From a candidate division WOR-3 bacterium (GTDB lineage Bacteria; SDB-A), in NCBI GenBank assembly GCA_016926475.1, contig JAFGON010000073.1, positions 1 to 64,000 on the forward strand: a stretch of 64,000 nucleotides of DNA. Direction: 5' to 3'. How positions within the stretch are numbered: the first letter of the stretch is position 1; each line of letters begins with the position of its first letter. The position numbers were made by a program, and so were the translations under genes. Below the pieces are notes generated by a model that saw only the letters and a program-made list of their open reading frames with translations, searched no databases and was not told where the DNA came from. Below are positions 43,701 to 52,125 of this stretch, one piece after another.

Positions 43701-44104
43701 TTTCCTGTTATCCCCCATTTTATTTCACCGTTAGAAAAACCGTATTTGAGAGTGAGCCCTCTGGCCGGACCGTTTTGAAATATCTTAGGCATTTTCTCAA
43801 CAGTTTTACAAACAGACCTTCCTTTGTCCCCCGGAAATATTGCGAGAAAAGCATCTCCCGCGAATCCTGATACAAACCCGCCGTTTTCATACACAGCTCT
43901 CAGGGGCATGTCGAAAGCCGAGAATAATATACGGGAAATTTTTTCTGCTCCGGTGTCGGCCTTCTTGAAAAGGTTTTCAGTTTTACAAGTGAATCCGGAA
44001 ACATCTACGAAAAGAGCCGAACCCCTGAATGATCCTTTTTTTTCATTCCGAACCTTTTTTCTAAAAATAAAATCCGGTATAAATGCGAGTATTTTTTCTT
44101 CCAT
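40676..44104 (-). CDS. Soluble adenylyl cyclase-like protein: two cyclase domains, AAA ATPase, TPRs
   Basis: 1142 aa, no membrane segments. Domain C1 (residues about 25-160) has the metal-binding LFVDVSGFT and GGFVSGFAGDAFLAIF. Domain C2 (about 205-345) lacks the first metal Asp (VFVKFGED) but keeps WTVIGDSVNTAARIMS with the transition-state Asn and Arg. A STAND-type NTPase follows: Walker A ITGEVGIGKTRL near 400 and Walker B KAVVVVDDFQF near 530. The C-terminal third has many TPR-like helices. This order (C1-C2-ATPase-TPR) matches mammalian bicarbonate-stimulated soluble adenylyl cyclase and related bacterial regulators. Complementary residues on C1 and C2 suggest one active site at their interface, making cAMP in response to an unknown signal. 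Confidence 0.8.
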   Translation of the reverse strand: MEEKILAFIPDFIFRKKVRNEKKGSFRGSALFVDVSGFTCKTENLFKKADTGAEKISRILFSAFDMPLRAVYENGGFVSGFAGDAFLAIFPGDKGRSVCKTVEKMPKIFQNGPARGLTLKYGFSNGEIKWGITGNAERSFYYFSGEAVRKAFAAENPSIGNCSNSQKMLTFEDHGTQLETVQKHFFPEEIFAASLRSEIRMIVTVFVKFGEDSSHKSIDIASKVCFELSKKYWGYFNKIEYNDKGLTALVVFGAPKARENADLLSLKFCIEMISKFPEAKIGVDYGLAYAGLTGCVFRNEWTVIGDSVNTAARIMSTADKGEVLVSVNLVNFSTDIAVFDLKKTESLKGKKGPQKLFSLRELKKLSNQRYHTPFTGRKKDISELSKSLETVLGKDGKNPIFITGEVGIGKTRLVEEFLKSLDAGYDVTRLKCDGTVSEPWNPFKPWLKEFMGITDDKRKSLIKDIQNKLQGNFLDLNPYSSFIASMCGYKISNSLYEQTDEAGRLQIQIYCLTRLIEEKSSGKKAVVVVDDFQFIDELSRKFIEKIIRAKKDMKIGIILVSRKVDWVKDLICKNKYAEIDLKSLNKKIIETIIGHYGLYGKSEIAKTLIQKSQGNPFFAEQLAISLKENVKEKEIPQTKLPRTIYGVLTSRIDSLENYTKETVKTASVLGYAFFKRILEKLDGLKSQDLDQYLIEAIDKNVFVEKGGNYLSFSHNLLQEAAYNLLMPSERKELHRKALAAMEANRETETARIYEQAKRCGLTDKWLYWAKVHAENLVEKYALEEAKKIFSEIAVFHRKKSNEEQYSHTTLQLSKILEMKGEKSHALKALKNALASAKKVKNSELVSIILVNKAGVELAMGDILKAEKTLKRSAGIINKKSSTETFLDMENLQGLILRNQNKLNEALEKYEEALEIATKNSLALGQIKILMNMSAVFNLVGDYENSEKCLIKCENIKEFRKNKRLQAGVYNNLGINYLNRGLVKKSLSSFKKSYGIKKKIGDLSGQASSLHNMGSIQMKIGEKEKAEALLSESIDLYRKTEAKLGLMRTLTTMGALFESDLEKALSFYKEALSIALASNSAEETVILFNIGEAYRVKGGKAEAIASFKKSLKSSEKHRDERLKKTIISSIEQLKNEKKSNTFR

Positions 44105-44173
44105 AGGTAAAATGTATGATATAATATTTGCGGTTCATCGAGCAAACGATAAGATTTTATATCGGAGGTGAAT

Positions 44174-45037
44174 ATGAAGAAATATTGGGTCGTTTTTTTG
44201 GCAGCCATTTTAATCTCATGCTCCAGCAACTCTCCCGAAGACCCAGGTTCACTCGATTTAAACGCCATCACCAATCTCATTAACGACGAATACGCCAACC
44301 TTCTTGGAGACCCTTCCCATTACGGTTCCGAAGACACCGTCTCAGGAAACAACAAAAGAGGCGATATACAACCTCTGTTTTGGTACAGGGACATACCCAC
44401 TGAATTTGAAAAAGACTTGGACATCAGCATAGACAACGATACTGCCGACGTATCCTTTATATACAATCAATCGGGAGAACTAAAAATCTTTTTTGCAGAA
44501 AGCCTCGGCGTTGATTCTGTCGTTAAGGTATATTCAGACAATGTAATTCGCATCGCGAGGTTTATTAGAGTCGGCGGCGCGAACGATCCAAACCGTGGCT
44601 GGAAACTCAGGGGTATATCAATGCCCGTGATAAACTCTCAAAACACAGAAATAATGATAGACAGCGTTGTCATAGCTCTGCCAGACACTACTTATCACTT
44701 AACCCGTCACTACTTCGAAAGCCTTAATCAGATTTCTGACAGTTTTTACGAGCTCGTGAGAATAAGGCTGAACGACACCTTCACAACGACTGTATTTACG
44801 AGAGGAAATCAAGCATCGTTGTTTCTCCACATCACCTGGCCCGGCATGAAACATAGAGTGGCGCTGGGCGAAATTCAAACAGGAATCCACTCAAGAAATA
44901 TAGCGCTCAGAGACACGAGCATGACTGAGATCGTCCATTTCACTTTCGACGCTTTTGACAGAAGAACCCTTTTCACTGACGACTGGCAGTATTATTCAAA
45001 GGGATTTTCTCTACCAGTGAAAATAATCAATCAATAA
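44174..45037 (+). CDS. Lipoprotein of unknown function
   Basis: 287 aa from the ATG at 44174 behind GGAGG (GTG at 44168 also possible). Lipobox AAILISC with Cys at about residue 17. The rest is mostly beta-strand with no recognised domain; conserved-looking segments include WYRDIPTEFEKDLDI and FIRVGGANDPNRGWKLRGISMP. Probably a periplasmic or surface lipoprotein. It diverges from the giant cyclase gene, with a 69-base interval that contains TATAAT. Confidence 0.6.
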   Translation: MKKYWVVFLAAILISCSSNSPEDPGSLDLNAITNLINDEYANLLGDPSHYGSEDTVSGNNKRGDIQPLFWYRDIPTEFEKDLDISIDNDTADVSFIYNQSGELKIFFAESLGVDSVVKVYSDNVIRIARFIRVGGANDPNRGWKLRGISMPVINSQNTEIMIDSVVIALPDTTYHLTRHYFESLNQISDSFYELVRIRLNDTFTTTVFTRGNQASLFLHITWPGMKHRVALGEIQTGIHSRNIALRDTSMTEIVHFTFDAFDRRTLFTDDWQYYSKGFSLPVKIINQ

Positions 45038-45297
45038 AAAAGCCGTGTCGGTTGGGTTTTATCCTCTTTTGATTTCAATATCGTGAAATCTAAAGTTGGT
45101 TTATAAGTACCATGAAAAAAAACAGTCCCGTGAAAAGTGTTATTTCTAAGCGTCAAAAGTTTTAAGTAATATTCATAGTGTTTTATCGGATATCTGATCC
45201 ATTATTTGTATCCAGTTTTCGAATTTCTGAGATGATTGACATGAAAGCAAATGTACCGGAAATAACTTCGGGCGGAGATTCAGCTCTGTTCTCGATG
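45038..45297. other. Intergenic region with weak terminator only
   Basis: 260 bases between convergent genes. Shortly after the lipoprotein stop, AGCCG-TGT-CGGTT followed by GGGTTTT could be a weak terminator (about 45047-45066). Short open stretches occur on the minus strand directly after the cyclase stop, but none has a start and composition that convince. Nothing else seen. Confidence 0.4.
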
Positions 45298-45930
45298 TCA
45301 TTCCCATTTCATATCGAGAATAAAAATTTTTGACATCAACCCTGATATTTCTTTAACAGAGTGCTCTTTGAAACAAAATTTCTCCCTGCAGAGTTCAACG
45401 ACTTCTTCCGTTACAAGGACTTCTCCCGAGAAAGCAACCTCTTCTCCTAATTTACTTGACTTGTTGACAGCCGATCCATAGACGTCATAATCGCCTATTT
45501 TGAGTATTTTTCCCCAGCTTATCCCGACGCACAAAAGAATCTTTTCTTCACCGGTTTTTGCCCTGTTGTATTCTTTCAGATGCTCCTGCATCGCAAGTGA
45601 ACATGACACCGCCTTTTCGACATTTCTGAATATCACGAGCATGCTGTCACCTTCCATTTTAATCAAAATGCCGTCAAACTCTTCAATAATAGGCACGAGA
45701 ATCCTTTCGGATTCATAAATTGTCTGCAGAAAATGAATTATTCCAAACTTCTCCACTTTTCTCGAAAAACCGGTAAGGTCGGTGAACATTACCGCCCATT
45801 GTTCACCGAAAAGGTCCCAAATTTTTTCGTCAATCTTTTCCTTGTCTGCGCCAACTTCCAACCTTTTGGACAACAGTTTTGAAAGTCTCTCTTCTGAAGA
45901 AGAAAACCTTATGTTTCTCGAATAAATCAT
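45298..45930 (-). CDS. Single-domain class III adenylate/guanylate cyclase
   Basis: 210 aa. One cyclase catalytic domain with both metal-binding Asp (MFTDLTGF and KMEGDSMLVIF) and the substrate Lys in ILIKMEGD, followed by GDYDVYGSAVNKSSKLGE. The Asn of the transition-state pair is kept, but the usual Arg seven positions on (VNxAxR) is Lys here, which may lower or alter activity. Cytosolic, with a short N-terminal helix as the only regulatory part. SD GGGAGG. A second cyclase gene lies 1.2 kb away. Confidence 0.8.
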   Translation of the reverse strand: MIYSRNIRFSSSEERLSKLLSKRLEVGADKEKIDEKIWDLFGEQWAVMFTDLTGFSRKVEKFGIIHFLQTIYESERILVPIIEEFDGILIKMEGDSMLVIFRNVEKAVSCSLAMQEHLKEYNRAKTGEEKILLCVGISWGKILKIGDYDVYGSAVNKSSKLGEEVAFSGEVLVTEEVVELCREKFCFKEHSVKEISGLMSKIFILDMKWE

Positions 45931-46026
45931 AAAGACCTCCCCGCTCGATTCTATGATATGTCAAAAATCAATAACATCTGGTAAAATACCTTTTTAAGGA
46001 TACGACAAACAGACCTCGGAGTGAAT

Positions 46027-48210
46027 ATGCGATTTAAACCAGTGAAAAAAGAAACTTTTGCGCTATTTTCTCTTGCGGGAATTTTCACTCTCGTAGGCGT
46101 TTTGTATTTGCTTCAAATCTCAAAAAAACCATTTTTCGGTTATTACCTCGGCGATTCGATGTATTTCGACAAATACGCCCGGGCGATCGCTCAAGGAGAC
46201 ATTTTCGGAAATGAAGTCTTTCACAAAGCTCCTTTTTATCAGTATTTTTTAGGTCTCATCTACGCAGTCTTCGACTGGACTCCTTTCATGCCGAGACTTA
46301 TACAGATTTTTTTAAATTCGATATCTTCGATATTCGTTTTTTTCATCGCGAAAAATATTTTCGGTAAAAAAACCGCCTGGACATCTTTTTTCTTCGTCTC
46401 ATTGAACGGAGTGCTGATTTACTTTTCAGGCGAAATACTCATGCCGACTCTACTGACTTTTCTAATCCTATTTTCTATTTATCTTTTTCTCCGAACTCAT
46501 AGATCCGGATCTTCGGTTTTATACTTTTTTACAGGTTTTGCTTTCGGCCTCGCATCTATAACGAGGCCCAACTTTCTAGCCGCGGCGACGGTTCTAATAG
46601 CCGTTTCTGTGATACGGGGCAAGAAGACTCTTATCAAAAAAAACCTGCTCTTGATCTTCGGGTTGATAATTCCGATAATTCCAGTCACTCTCAGTAATTT
46701 CTTTGCGGGTAAAGATTTCGTTCCTATATCCTCCCAGGGCGGAGTTATTTTTTACATCGGCAACAACAGACTTTCAGACGGAATGACCGCGGTTATACCC
46801 GGAGCCGGAGACGATTGGGACGAAATAGCCCTAGCCGAAAGAGAGACCGGAAGAACAATGAAACCTTTCGAAGCCTCAGGTTTTTGGTCTAATAAAACAT
46901 TCAAGGAAATTGGAGAAAATCCGGTATTTTTCATAGTTCTGATTTTAAAAAAAACCGCGTATTTTTTTTACGGTTTCGAAATTCCCAACAACAAAAACAT
47001 ATACCTCGCTACCCGGGGAACATTTCTGTCATTTTTTGTAAAAAAGATCCCCCTGCCCATGGGTTGGAGCCTTTTTATACCTTCAGGAATACTGCTTCCT
47101 CTTGGATTGTCCGGAATGATAGTTTCCCTCCGGAACCGTAAAGCGCTGCCTCTTGTTCTCACTGTTTTATCTTATGCAGTTTCGATAATCGTATTTTTCG
47201 TCTTCAGCAGACTAAGGGCTCCTCTTTTGCCGCTGTTTTCTATTTTCGCCGCTTTCTTCACCGTTAAAATTTATCAAGAGCTGAAGAATAAGAGGTTTTT
47301 AGCCTTTTCGTTGCCCCTTTTTTTGATACTTTTCCTGTTTTCAAACTACGAATGGATAAAATCCGACTTTTCATCGCAGGCAATGCACCACTTCAACTTG
47401 GGTTTGAAACACCTCAACAAATCCGACCTCGGAAAAGCCTCCCTTGAATTTCAAACCTGCCTGAGGTTGAACCCCGTCTACCCCAGAGCTAATTTGAACT
47501 TGGGGTTGATCTCCCAAAGATGCGGAGACCTCAACTCGGCTAAATACTTTTACGAGCGCGAAAAATCCCTCCATCCTGAAGAGTTCAGGGTTTACAACAA
47601 TTTAGCGGTCGTGAATTCTCTCGAAGGTCAAGATTCCCTAGCCATTGAAAATTGGAAAAGGGCTATACGGATCAACCCTCGATACACACAAGCGCGCATA
47701 AATCTCGCCATAAAGTATGAATACTTCGGATTTCAAGATTCGGCGATTATACAATACAACCAAATTCTCGAATACGACAGAAAATCAATATCTGCCCTGT
47801 TGGGCAGGGCGAGAATCCATCACGCTAGCGGCAGATTACAGGAATCAGCGAACGACTATGAAAATGCGATAGCAATCGACGCGGGTAATTACGAGGGCTA
47901 TTTCAATTATTCACTTTTGCTGTCACAAAACAACAATTACGATTCCGCACTGACTCTTCTCATGAAATCCACCCAATTAAATCCTGATTTTGCTCCCGCA
48001 TACAACAATATCGGACTGTGTTTTTACTACAAAGGAGATTTTGAAAACGCTTTATACTATCTAAAAAAAGCAGTTTCTCTCGACTATGAGTCAATCCAGA
48101 GCCACCTCGCCCTCGCGCTTGTATATGAAGCTATTGGTCAAACTGAAAAAGCTGTTTCAGAGAGAAGAATCGCCTCATCTCTTTCGGAAGAGATTAAACA
48201 AGACCTTTAA
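46027..48210 (+). CDS. Membrane glycosyltransferase (PMT/ArnT-like) fused to TPR repeats
   Basis: 727 aa from the ATG at 46027 behind GGAG (GTG at 46021 possible). About ten hydrophobic helices fill residues 15-440; the first loop contains GDSMYFDKYARAIAQGD followed by HKAPFYQYFLG, the acidic-motif and lipid-donor pattern of GT-C mannosyltransferases such as PMT and ArnT. From about 455 to the end are seven or so TPR units (HFNLGLKHLNKSDLGKAS, NLGLISQRCGDLNSAK, NNIGLCFYYKGDFENAL). Predicted to move a sugar from polyprenyl phosphate to protein or lipid at the periplasmic face, with TPRs recruiting the acceptor, as in O-GlcNAc-transferase-like designs. That last point is inference. Confidence 0.8.
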   Translation: MRFKPVKKETFALFSLAGIFTLVGVLYLLQISKKPFFGYYLGDSMYFDKYARAIAQGDIFGNEVFHKAPFYQYFLGLIYAVFDWTPFMPRLIQIFLNSISSIFVFFIAKNIFGKKTAWTSFFFVSLNGVLIYFSGEILMPTLLTFLILFSIYLFLRTHRSGSSVLYFFTGFAFGLASITRPNFLAAATVLIAVSVIRGKKTLIKKNLLLIFGLIIPIIPVTLSNFFAGKDFVPISSQGGVIFYIGNNRLSDGMTAVIPGAGDDWDEIALAERETGRTMKPFEASGFWSNKTFKEIGENPVFFIVLILKKTAYFFYGFEIPNNKNIYLATRGTFLSFFVKKIPLPMGWSLFIPSGILLPLGLSGMIVSLRNRKALPLVLTVLSYAVSIIVFFVFSRLRAPLLPLFSIFAAFFTVKIYQELKNKRFLAFSLPLFLILFLFSNYEWIKSDFSSQAMHHFNLGLKHLNKSDLGKASLEFQTCLRLNPVYPRANLNLGLISQRCGDLNSAKYFYEREKSLHPEEFRVYNNLAVVNSLEGQDSLAIENWKRAIRINPRYTQARINLAIKYEYFGFQDSAIIQYNQILEYDRKSISALLGRARIHHASGRLQESANDYENAIAIDAGNYEGYFNYSLLLSQNNNYDSALTLLMKSTQLNPDFAPAYNNIGLCFYYKGDFENALYYLKKAVSLDYESIQSHLALALVYEAIGQTEKAVSERRIASSLSEEIKQDL

Positions 48211-48232
48211 TTTGATGTTTTTTAAAGTCCAA

Positions 48233-48261
48233 TTGACCTAAATTGTTTTTTGAAGTATTAT
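48233..48261 (+). promoter_or_regulatory. Promoter of tdh-kbl
   Basis: TTGACC (48233-48238), 17 bases, TATTAT (48256-48261). Transcription would start near 48268, about 48 bases before the tdh ATG; the leader is too short for a glycine riboswitch. Confidence 0.6.
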
Positions 48262-48315
48262 AGGGTTCATCGGTCCCTAAAGAATCGCGCAAAATATCAA
48301 AACTTTCAAGGAGGA

Positions 48316-49272
48316 ATGTTGAAGAGAATTCTCGTAACTGGTTCTGCAGGACAAATCGGCTCTGAATTGACTATGTATCTCAGAGGTAGATACGGTTCTG
48401 AAGGTATCGTCGCTGGAATACACAGAACTCAACCCTCTGAAAAAATAATTCAATCCGGTCCGGTCGAAAAAGTTGACTGCAGAGATTATAAAGCTCTCAC
48501 TGAAATCGTTGAAAAGCACAAAATAGAAGTCATATACCATCTCGCGGCGATTCTCTCAGCGACAGGGGAACAAAATCCTCAGCTCGCGTGGGATATCAAC
48601 ATGAATGGACTATACAATGTCTTGGAAATAGCCAGAGAAAAAAAATGCGCTGTATTCGTTCCCAGTTCAATAGCCGCTTTCGGGCCTGAGACCCCGAAAG
48701 ACAAGACCCCTCAGGACACTATTCAGAGAGTTTCCACTATGTACGGAGTGACCAAAGTCGCCGGAGAACTCCTGAGCGACTACTATTTTAATAGATTTGG
48801 AGTCGACACGAGAGGGTTGAGATACCCCGGCATAATTTCCTATGAAACCCCTCCCGGAGGGGGTACGACGGACTACGCCGTTGAGATTTTCTACGAAGCT
48901 ATAAAGAAGGGAAAATACGGCTGTTTTCTCAAATCCGACACAATGCTCGACATGATGTACATGCCCGACTGCCTTAAGTCTACAGTTGAATTGATGGAAG
49001 CCGACCCTTCAAAACTAAAACACAGAAATGCTTTCAATGTCACTGCCTTCAGCTGCACTCCGGAACTCCTCGCTGAAGAGATTAAAAAACATATACCGGA
49101 ATTTTCCATATATTACGAAATCGACGAAGTTAAACAGTCGATAGCCAACTCTTGGCCAAACAGTTTAGACGACAGCGCGGCGAGGGATGAATGGGGTTGG
49201 AAACCTGATTACACGCTTTCAGCGATGACAAAAGATATGCTGGAAAAACTCTCAAAAAAGATCAACGGATGA
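48316..49272 (+). CDS. tdh: L-threonine 3-dehydrogenase, short-chain (epimerase-like) type
   Basis: 318 aa from the ATG at 48316 behind AAGGAGG. Extended SDR with NAD motif GSAGQIGSEL near the N-terminus, HLAAILSATGEQNPQLAWDINMNG typical of this TDH family, and catalytic YGVTK. It oxidises threonine to 2-amino-3-oxobutyrate with NAD. The next gene, kbl, 13 bases away, cleaves this to glycine and acetyl-CoA, which settles the assignment over a sugar epimerase. Confidence 0.9.
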   Translation: MLKRILVTGSAGQIGSELTMYLRGRYGSEGIVAGIHRTQPSEKIIQSGPVEKVDCRDYKALTEIVEKHKIEVIYHLAAILSATGEQNPQLAWDINMNGLYNVLEIAREKKCAVFVPSSIAAFGPETPKDKTPQDTIQRVSTMYGVTKVAGELLSDYYFNRFGVDTRGLRYPGIISYETPPGGGTTDYAVEIFYEAIKKGKYGCFLKSDTMLDMMYMPDCLKSTVELMEADPSKLKHRNAFNVTAFSCTPELLAEEIKKHIPEFSIYYEIDEVKQSIANSWPNSLDDSAARDEWGWKPDYTLSAMTKDMLEKLSKKING

Positions 49273-49285
49273 CAGGAGGTCAGTT

Positions 49286-50518
49286 ATGCCGGTAAATAAA
49301 CTTGAAAATGTCCTCGCTTCCTCTTTAGCGGACCTGAAGAAAAAAGGTACCGCGAAAGGAAAAGAATTCATCATAGAAAAAATCATCAAGCCACAGGGGG
49401 AAAAGGGTCCTCGGTATTTTCTGAAAGGTTTTGAGGAAAAAGAATACATCAAGATGAATTCGAATTCATACCTCGGTATGTCTTTGAGACCGGAAGTCGT
49501 TGAAGCCGAAGAAAAAGCTGTCAGTGAATACGGAGTAGGACCAGGCGCTGTCAGATTTATCAGCGGAACACATAAACCGCACAGAGATTTGGAAAAAATG
49601 CTCGCCAAGTTTCATGGAAGAGAAGACGCGATGATATTCAGCGCCGCTTATGTAACTGTACTGAGCACAATATCTGCTCTTGCTTCACCTGAAACAGTAA
49701 TAATAAGCGACGAATTGAACCATAACTGCATAATTAATGCGGTCAAACTTTCAAGACCGAAAGCCAAGACCATATACAAACACAACGACGTATCCGATCT
49801 GGAGGAAAAAATCAAGAGTTTTGTCGGCAAAGCTTCCCGGATACTGATAATAACCGACGGCATCTTCAGCATGAGAGGCGACTACGCGCCTCTGGACAAG
49901 ATCACGCAAATCATAAAAAAATACGATTCCAATTTCGACGAAAACATAATTTTAATAGTTGACGATTCCCATGGAGTGGGCGCTTTTGGCAAAACAGGAA
50001 GAGGGACAGAAGAATACACGAATTCCGGAAAGATCGATATTTTAATTGGAACTCTAGGCAAAGCCTTCGGCGTAAATGGCGGTTACGTCACCGCGGATGA
50101 GACGATAATCAACTTTTTAAGGGAATCTTCACCCATGTATATCTATTCCAACCCGATCACTACTTCCGAAGCCGCGTCGGTTATAAAAGTTTTGGAGATT
50201 ATAAACAGCGAAAAAGGCGCAGAAATATTAGAACACCTGAGAAGCATGACGAAAAAATTCGAAAAAGGCCTTCTGGATCTCGGTTTTGAAATTATCGTCA
50301 GCGACCATCCAATCGTTCCTGTTCTCGTAAGAAACACCGAAAAAACGGCTGATCTCGTCAAATTCCTTGTGGAAAACGGAGTTCTGGCGACAGGACTTAA
50401 TTACCCGGTTGTCCCGAAAGGAGACGAAACGATTAGGTTTCAAGTAAACGCTGATCACACTCCTCACGACATTGATTGCGTAATTGAAGTTCTGAAAAAA
50501 TACAAAGAAAAAAAATAA
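49286..50518 (+). CDS. kbl: Glycine C-acetyltransferase (2-amino-3-ketobutyrate CoA ligase)
   Basis: 410 aa, alpha-oxoamine synthase family, PLP-dependent. Signatures: NSNSYLGMSLRPEV, GPGAVRFISGTHKPH, DDSHGVGAFGKTGRG and IGTLGKAFGVNGGYV, where the Lys binds PLP. Works with Tdh in threonine breakdown to glycine and acetyl-CoA. Slightly longer at the N-terminus than E. coli Kbl (398 aa). SD AGGAGG. A T-rich terminator follows. Confidence 0.92.
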   Translation: MPVNKLENVLASSLADLKKKGTAKGKEFIIEKIIKPQGEKGPRYFLKGFEEKEYIKMNSNSYLGMSLRPEVVEAEEKAVSEYGVGPGAVRFISGTHKPHRDLEKMLAKFHGREDAMIFSAAYVTVLSTISALASPETVIISDELNHNCIINAVKLSRPKAKTIYKHNDVSDLEEKIKSFVGKASRILIITDGIFSMRGDYAPLDKITQIIKKYDSNFDENIILIVDDSHGVGAFGKTGRGTEEYTNSGKIDILIGTLGKAFGVNGGYVTADETIINFLRESSPMYIYSNPITTSEAASVIKVLEIINSEKGAEILEHLRSMTKKFEKGLLDLGFEIIVSDHPIVPVLVRNTEKTADLVKFLVENGVLATGLNYPVVPKGDETIRFQVNADHTPHDIDCVIEVLKKYKEKK

Positions 50519-50550
50519 AGAAGGGGATTTCTCCCTTTTAATTTTTTTTT
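50518..50550 (+). terminator. Rho-independent terminator of tdh-kbl
   Basis: Stem AAGGGG with TCCCTT (50521-50537, one G-T pair) and loop ATTTC, followed within a few bases by nine T (50542-50550). Confidence 0.75.
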
Positions 50551-50640
50551 AACAAGTTCACGGATTAGGAGAGAGGACCTCTCCTCTAGTATAATTAACA
50601 AGCTTTCGGATTAGGGGAGATTCTCTCCCCTCTAATCTTC
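50551..50640. repeat. Two tandem imperfect repeats, each with a palindrome
   Basis: Copies at about 50551-50596 and 50597-50640 share the start AACAAG-(C/T)TT-x-CGGATTAGG and then a palindrome: GGAGAG/CTCTCC with a 5-base loop in the first, and GGGGAGA/TCTCCCC with loop TTC in the second. The second also lies next to and overlaps the stop codon of the 5S-like gene on the minus strand, so it can act as that operon's terminator. Confidence 0.6.
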
Positions 50641-52125
50641 GTATGCATCGTAGGTGTAATGGCCTACTTCGGTCACTCCTACTTCGTAATCCTCCCCGTC
50701 TACGCTAATGACAAACTTTCTTGAAGGATGGTTTTGAGGGATAAAAATGTCTCTTGCGTCTTTTTCCTGTTTGTCTTTCTGTTTCATTGGATCTTTTCTA
50801 AATTCAAAGAAATCCCTCGCGGGTTGAGGGAAAAGAGCGTATGACAATATATCTTCTTCATCTTGGGTTAAATCTTTTATTTCATCCTTCATCTTATCCC
50901 ATTCTTTGCCGATAGTGTCTGCTGGTCTTCCGATAATGACTTTTTCGTCGCCAATTGCGAGTTTCATTATTTTTTTGTCGATTGGAGCAGGCGTTCTGCC
51001 GTACAAGCCTTTGCAGAGATCTTTGACCTCTTTTATCACGACTTTGTACCTCTCACCCAGAAGAACGTTCATAGCCGCCTGGGTTCCTACAATCTGACTC
51101 GTCGGAGTGACCAGTGGAACCCATCCGAGCTCTTCTCTCACTTTTGGAATCTCCTTGAGTACATCTTCAAACTTATCCATAGCATCCTGTTTTTCAAGTT
51201 GGCTGACGAGGTTCGAAAACATGCCTCCCGGAACCTGGTATATGAGAGCTCTCACGTCGACTCTCTCCGCGAGATCAATCCAGTAATTTGAATACTTTTC
51301 TCTTATGGAATTGAAAAAAGATATCAGTTCAGGAAAGTATTTGTCTTTTATACTCGTGGGATTGTCCGTCTCTCTGAGCGCTTCGACGATACTTTCAGTT
51401 GTAGGCTGCGAAGTTCCTTGCGAGAGAGGGGATATTGCAGTGTCGAGATGATCCACTCCGGCTTGAGCCGCGGCGTAATAACTTATCGGGGCAAGACCGG
51501 CGCTGCAATGGCTGTGAAGACAAACCGGGAGTTTTATCTCTTTTTTCATCTTTGAGACAAGATTGAAAGCGGCGACCGGAGATATCAAACCCGCCATGTC
51601 TTTTATTGTTATGATATCAACTCCCAGGTCTTTTAGTTTTTTCCCGACATCAACAAAAGTATCAAGAGTGTGAACGGGACTTATGGTGTAATTTACCGCT
51701 CCTTGAACTATCGCCCCGCATTTTTTAGCCGTTTCTATGGACTTTTCCATGTTTCTGACGTCGTTTAAAGCGTCGAATATCCTGAAGACATCTATACCGA
51801 GGTCGAACGCTTTCTTCACGAACCTTTCGAGAATATCATCACCGTAATGCCTGTATCCCACGAGGTTCTGACCTCTCAAAAGCATTTGAAGGTGGGTTTT
51901 TTTCACTCTTTTTTTAAATTCTCTTATTCTGTCCCATGGGCTCTGCTTTAGGTATCTAAGAGCTGTGTCAAAAGTTGCCCCTCCCCACATTTCAAAAGAC
52001 CAATAACCCATTTGATCCATTTTTTCGAGAATTGGAATCATATCCTCAGTTCTGAAACGAGTCGCCATCAAAGACTGATGAGCGTCCCTGAATACAGTCT
52101 CAGTTATTTTAACCGACATTTTCAC
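50632..52125 (-). CDS. Transcarboxylase 5S-type / pyruvate carboxylase subunit B-like carboxyltransferase
   Basis: 497 aa. HMGL-like TIM barrel and conserved carboxylase domain without a C-terminal biotin domain. FRDAHQSLMATR, GATFDTALRYL, DALNDVRN, TIKDMAGLISP with the carbamylated-Lys segment, and VCLHSHCSAGL with metal-binding His pair. It transfers CO2 between carboxybiotin and pyruvate/oxaloacetate. GTG start in a GTGA overlap with the biotin carrier. With 12S- and 1.3S-type genes upstream, the set matches transcarboxylase of Propionibacterium; OadA of a Na+ pump is the alternative, but no membrane beta subunit lies here. Confidence 0.87.
   Translation of the reverse strand: MKMSVKITETVFRDAHQSLMATRFRTEDMIPILEKMDQMGYWSFEMWGGATFDTALRYLKQSPWDRIREFKKRVKKTHLQMLLRGQNLVGYRHYGDDILERFVKKAFDLGIDVFRIFDALNDVRNMEKSIETAKKCGAIVQGAVNYTISPVHTLDTFVDVGKKLKDLGVDIITIKDMAGLISPVAAFNLVSKMKKEIKLPVCLHSHCSAGLAPISYYAAAQAGVDHLDTAISPLSQGTSQPTTESIVEALRETDNPTSIKDKYFPELISFFNSIREKYSNYWIDLAERVDVRALIYQVPGGMFSNLVSQLEKQDAMDKFEDVLKEIPKVREELGWVPLVTPTSQIVGTQAAMNVLLGERYKVVIKEVKDLCKGLYGRTPAPIDKKIMKLAIGDEKVIIGRPADTIGKEWDKMKDEIKDLTQDEEDILSYALFPQPARDFFEFRKDPMKQKDKQEKDARDIFIPQNHPSRKFVISVDGEDYEVGVTEVGHYTYDAYED

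Noticed and set aside
45173-45301. 42-residue ORF on the minus strand starting in an ATGA overlap with the cyclase gene
   Set aside because: The overlap is suggestive, but composition is not coding-like, a second frame is equally open, and no family is recognised.
48262-48315. Glycine riboswitch before tdh-kbl
   Set aside because: The leader after the promoter is only about 48 bases, too short for a glycine aptamer.
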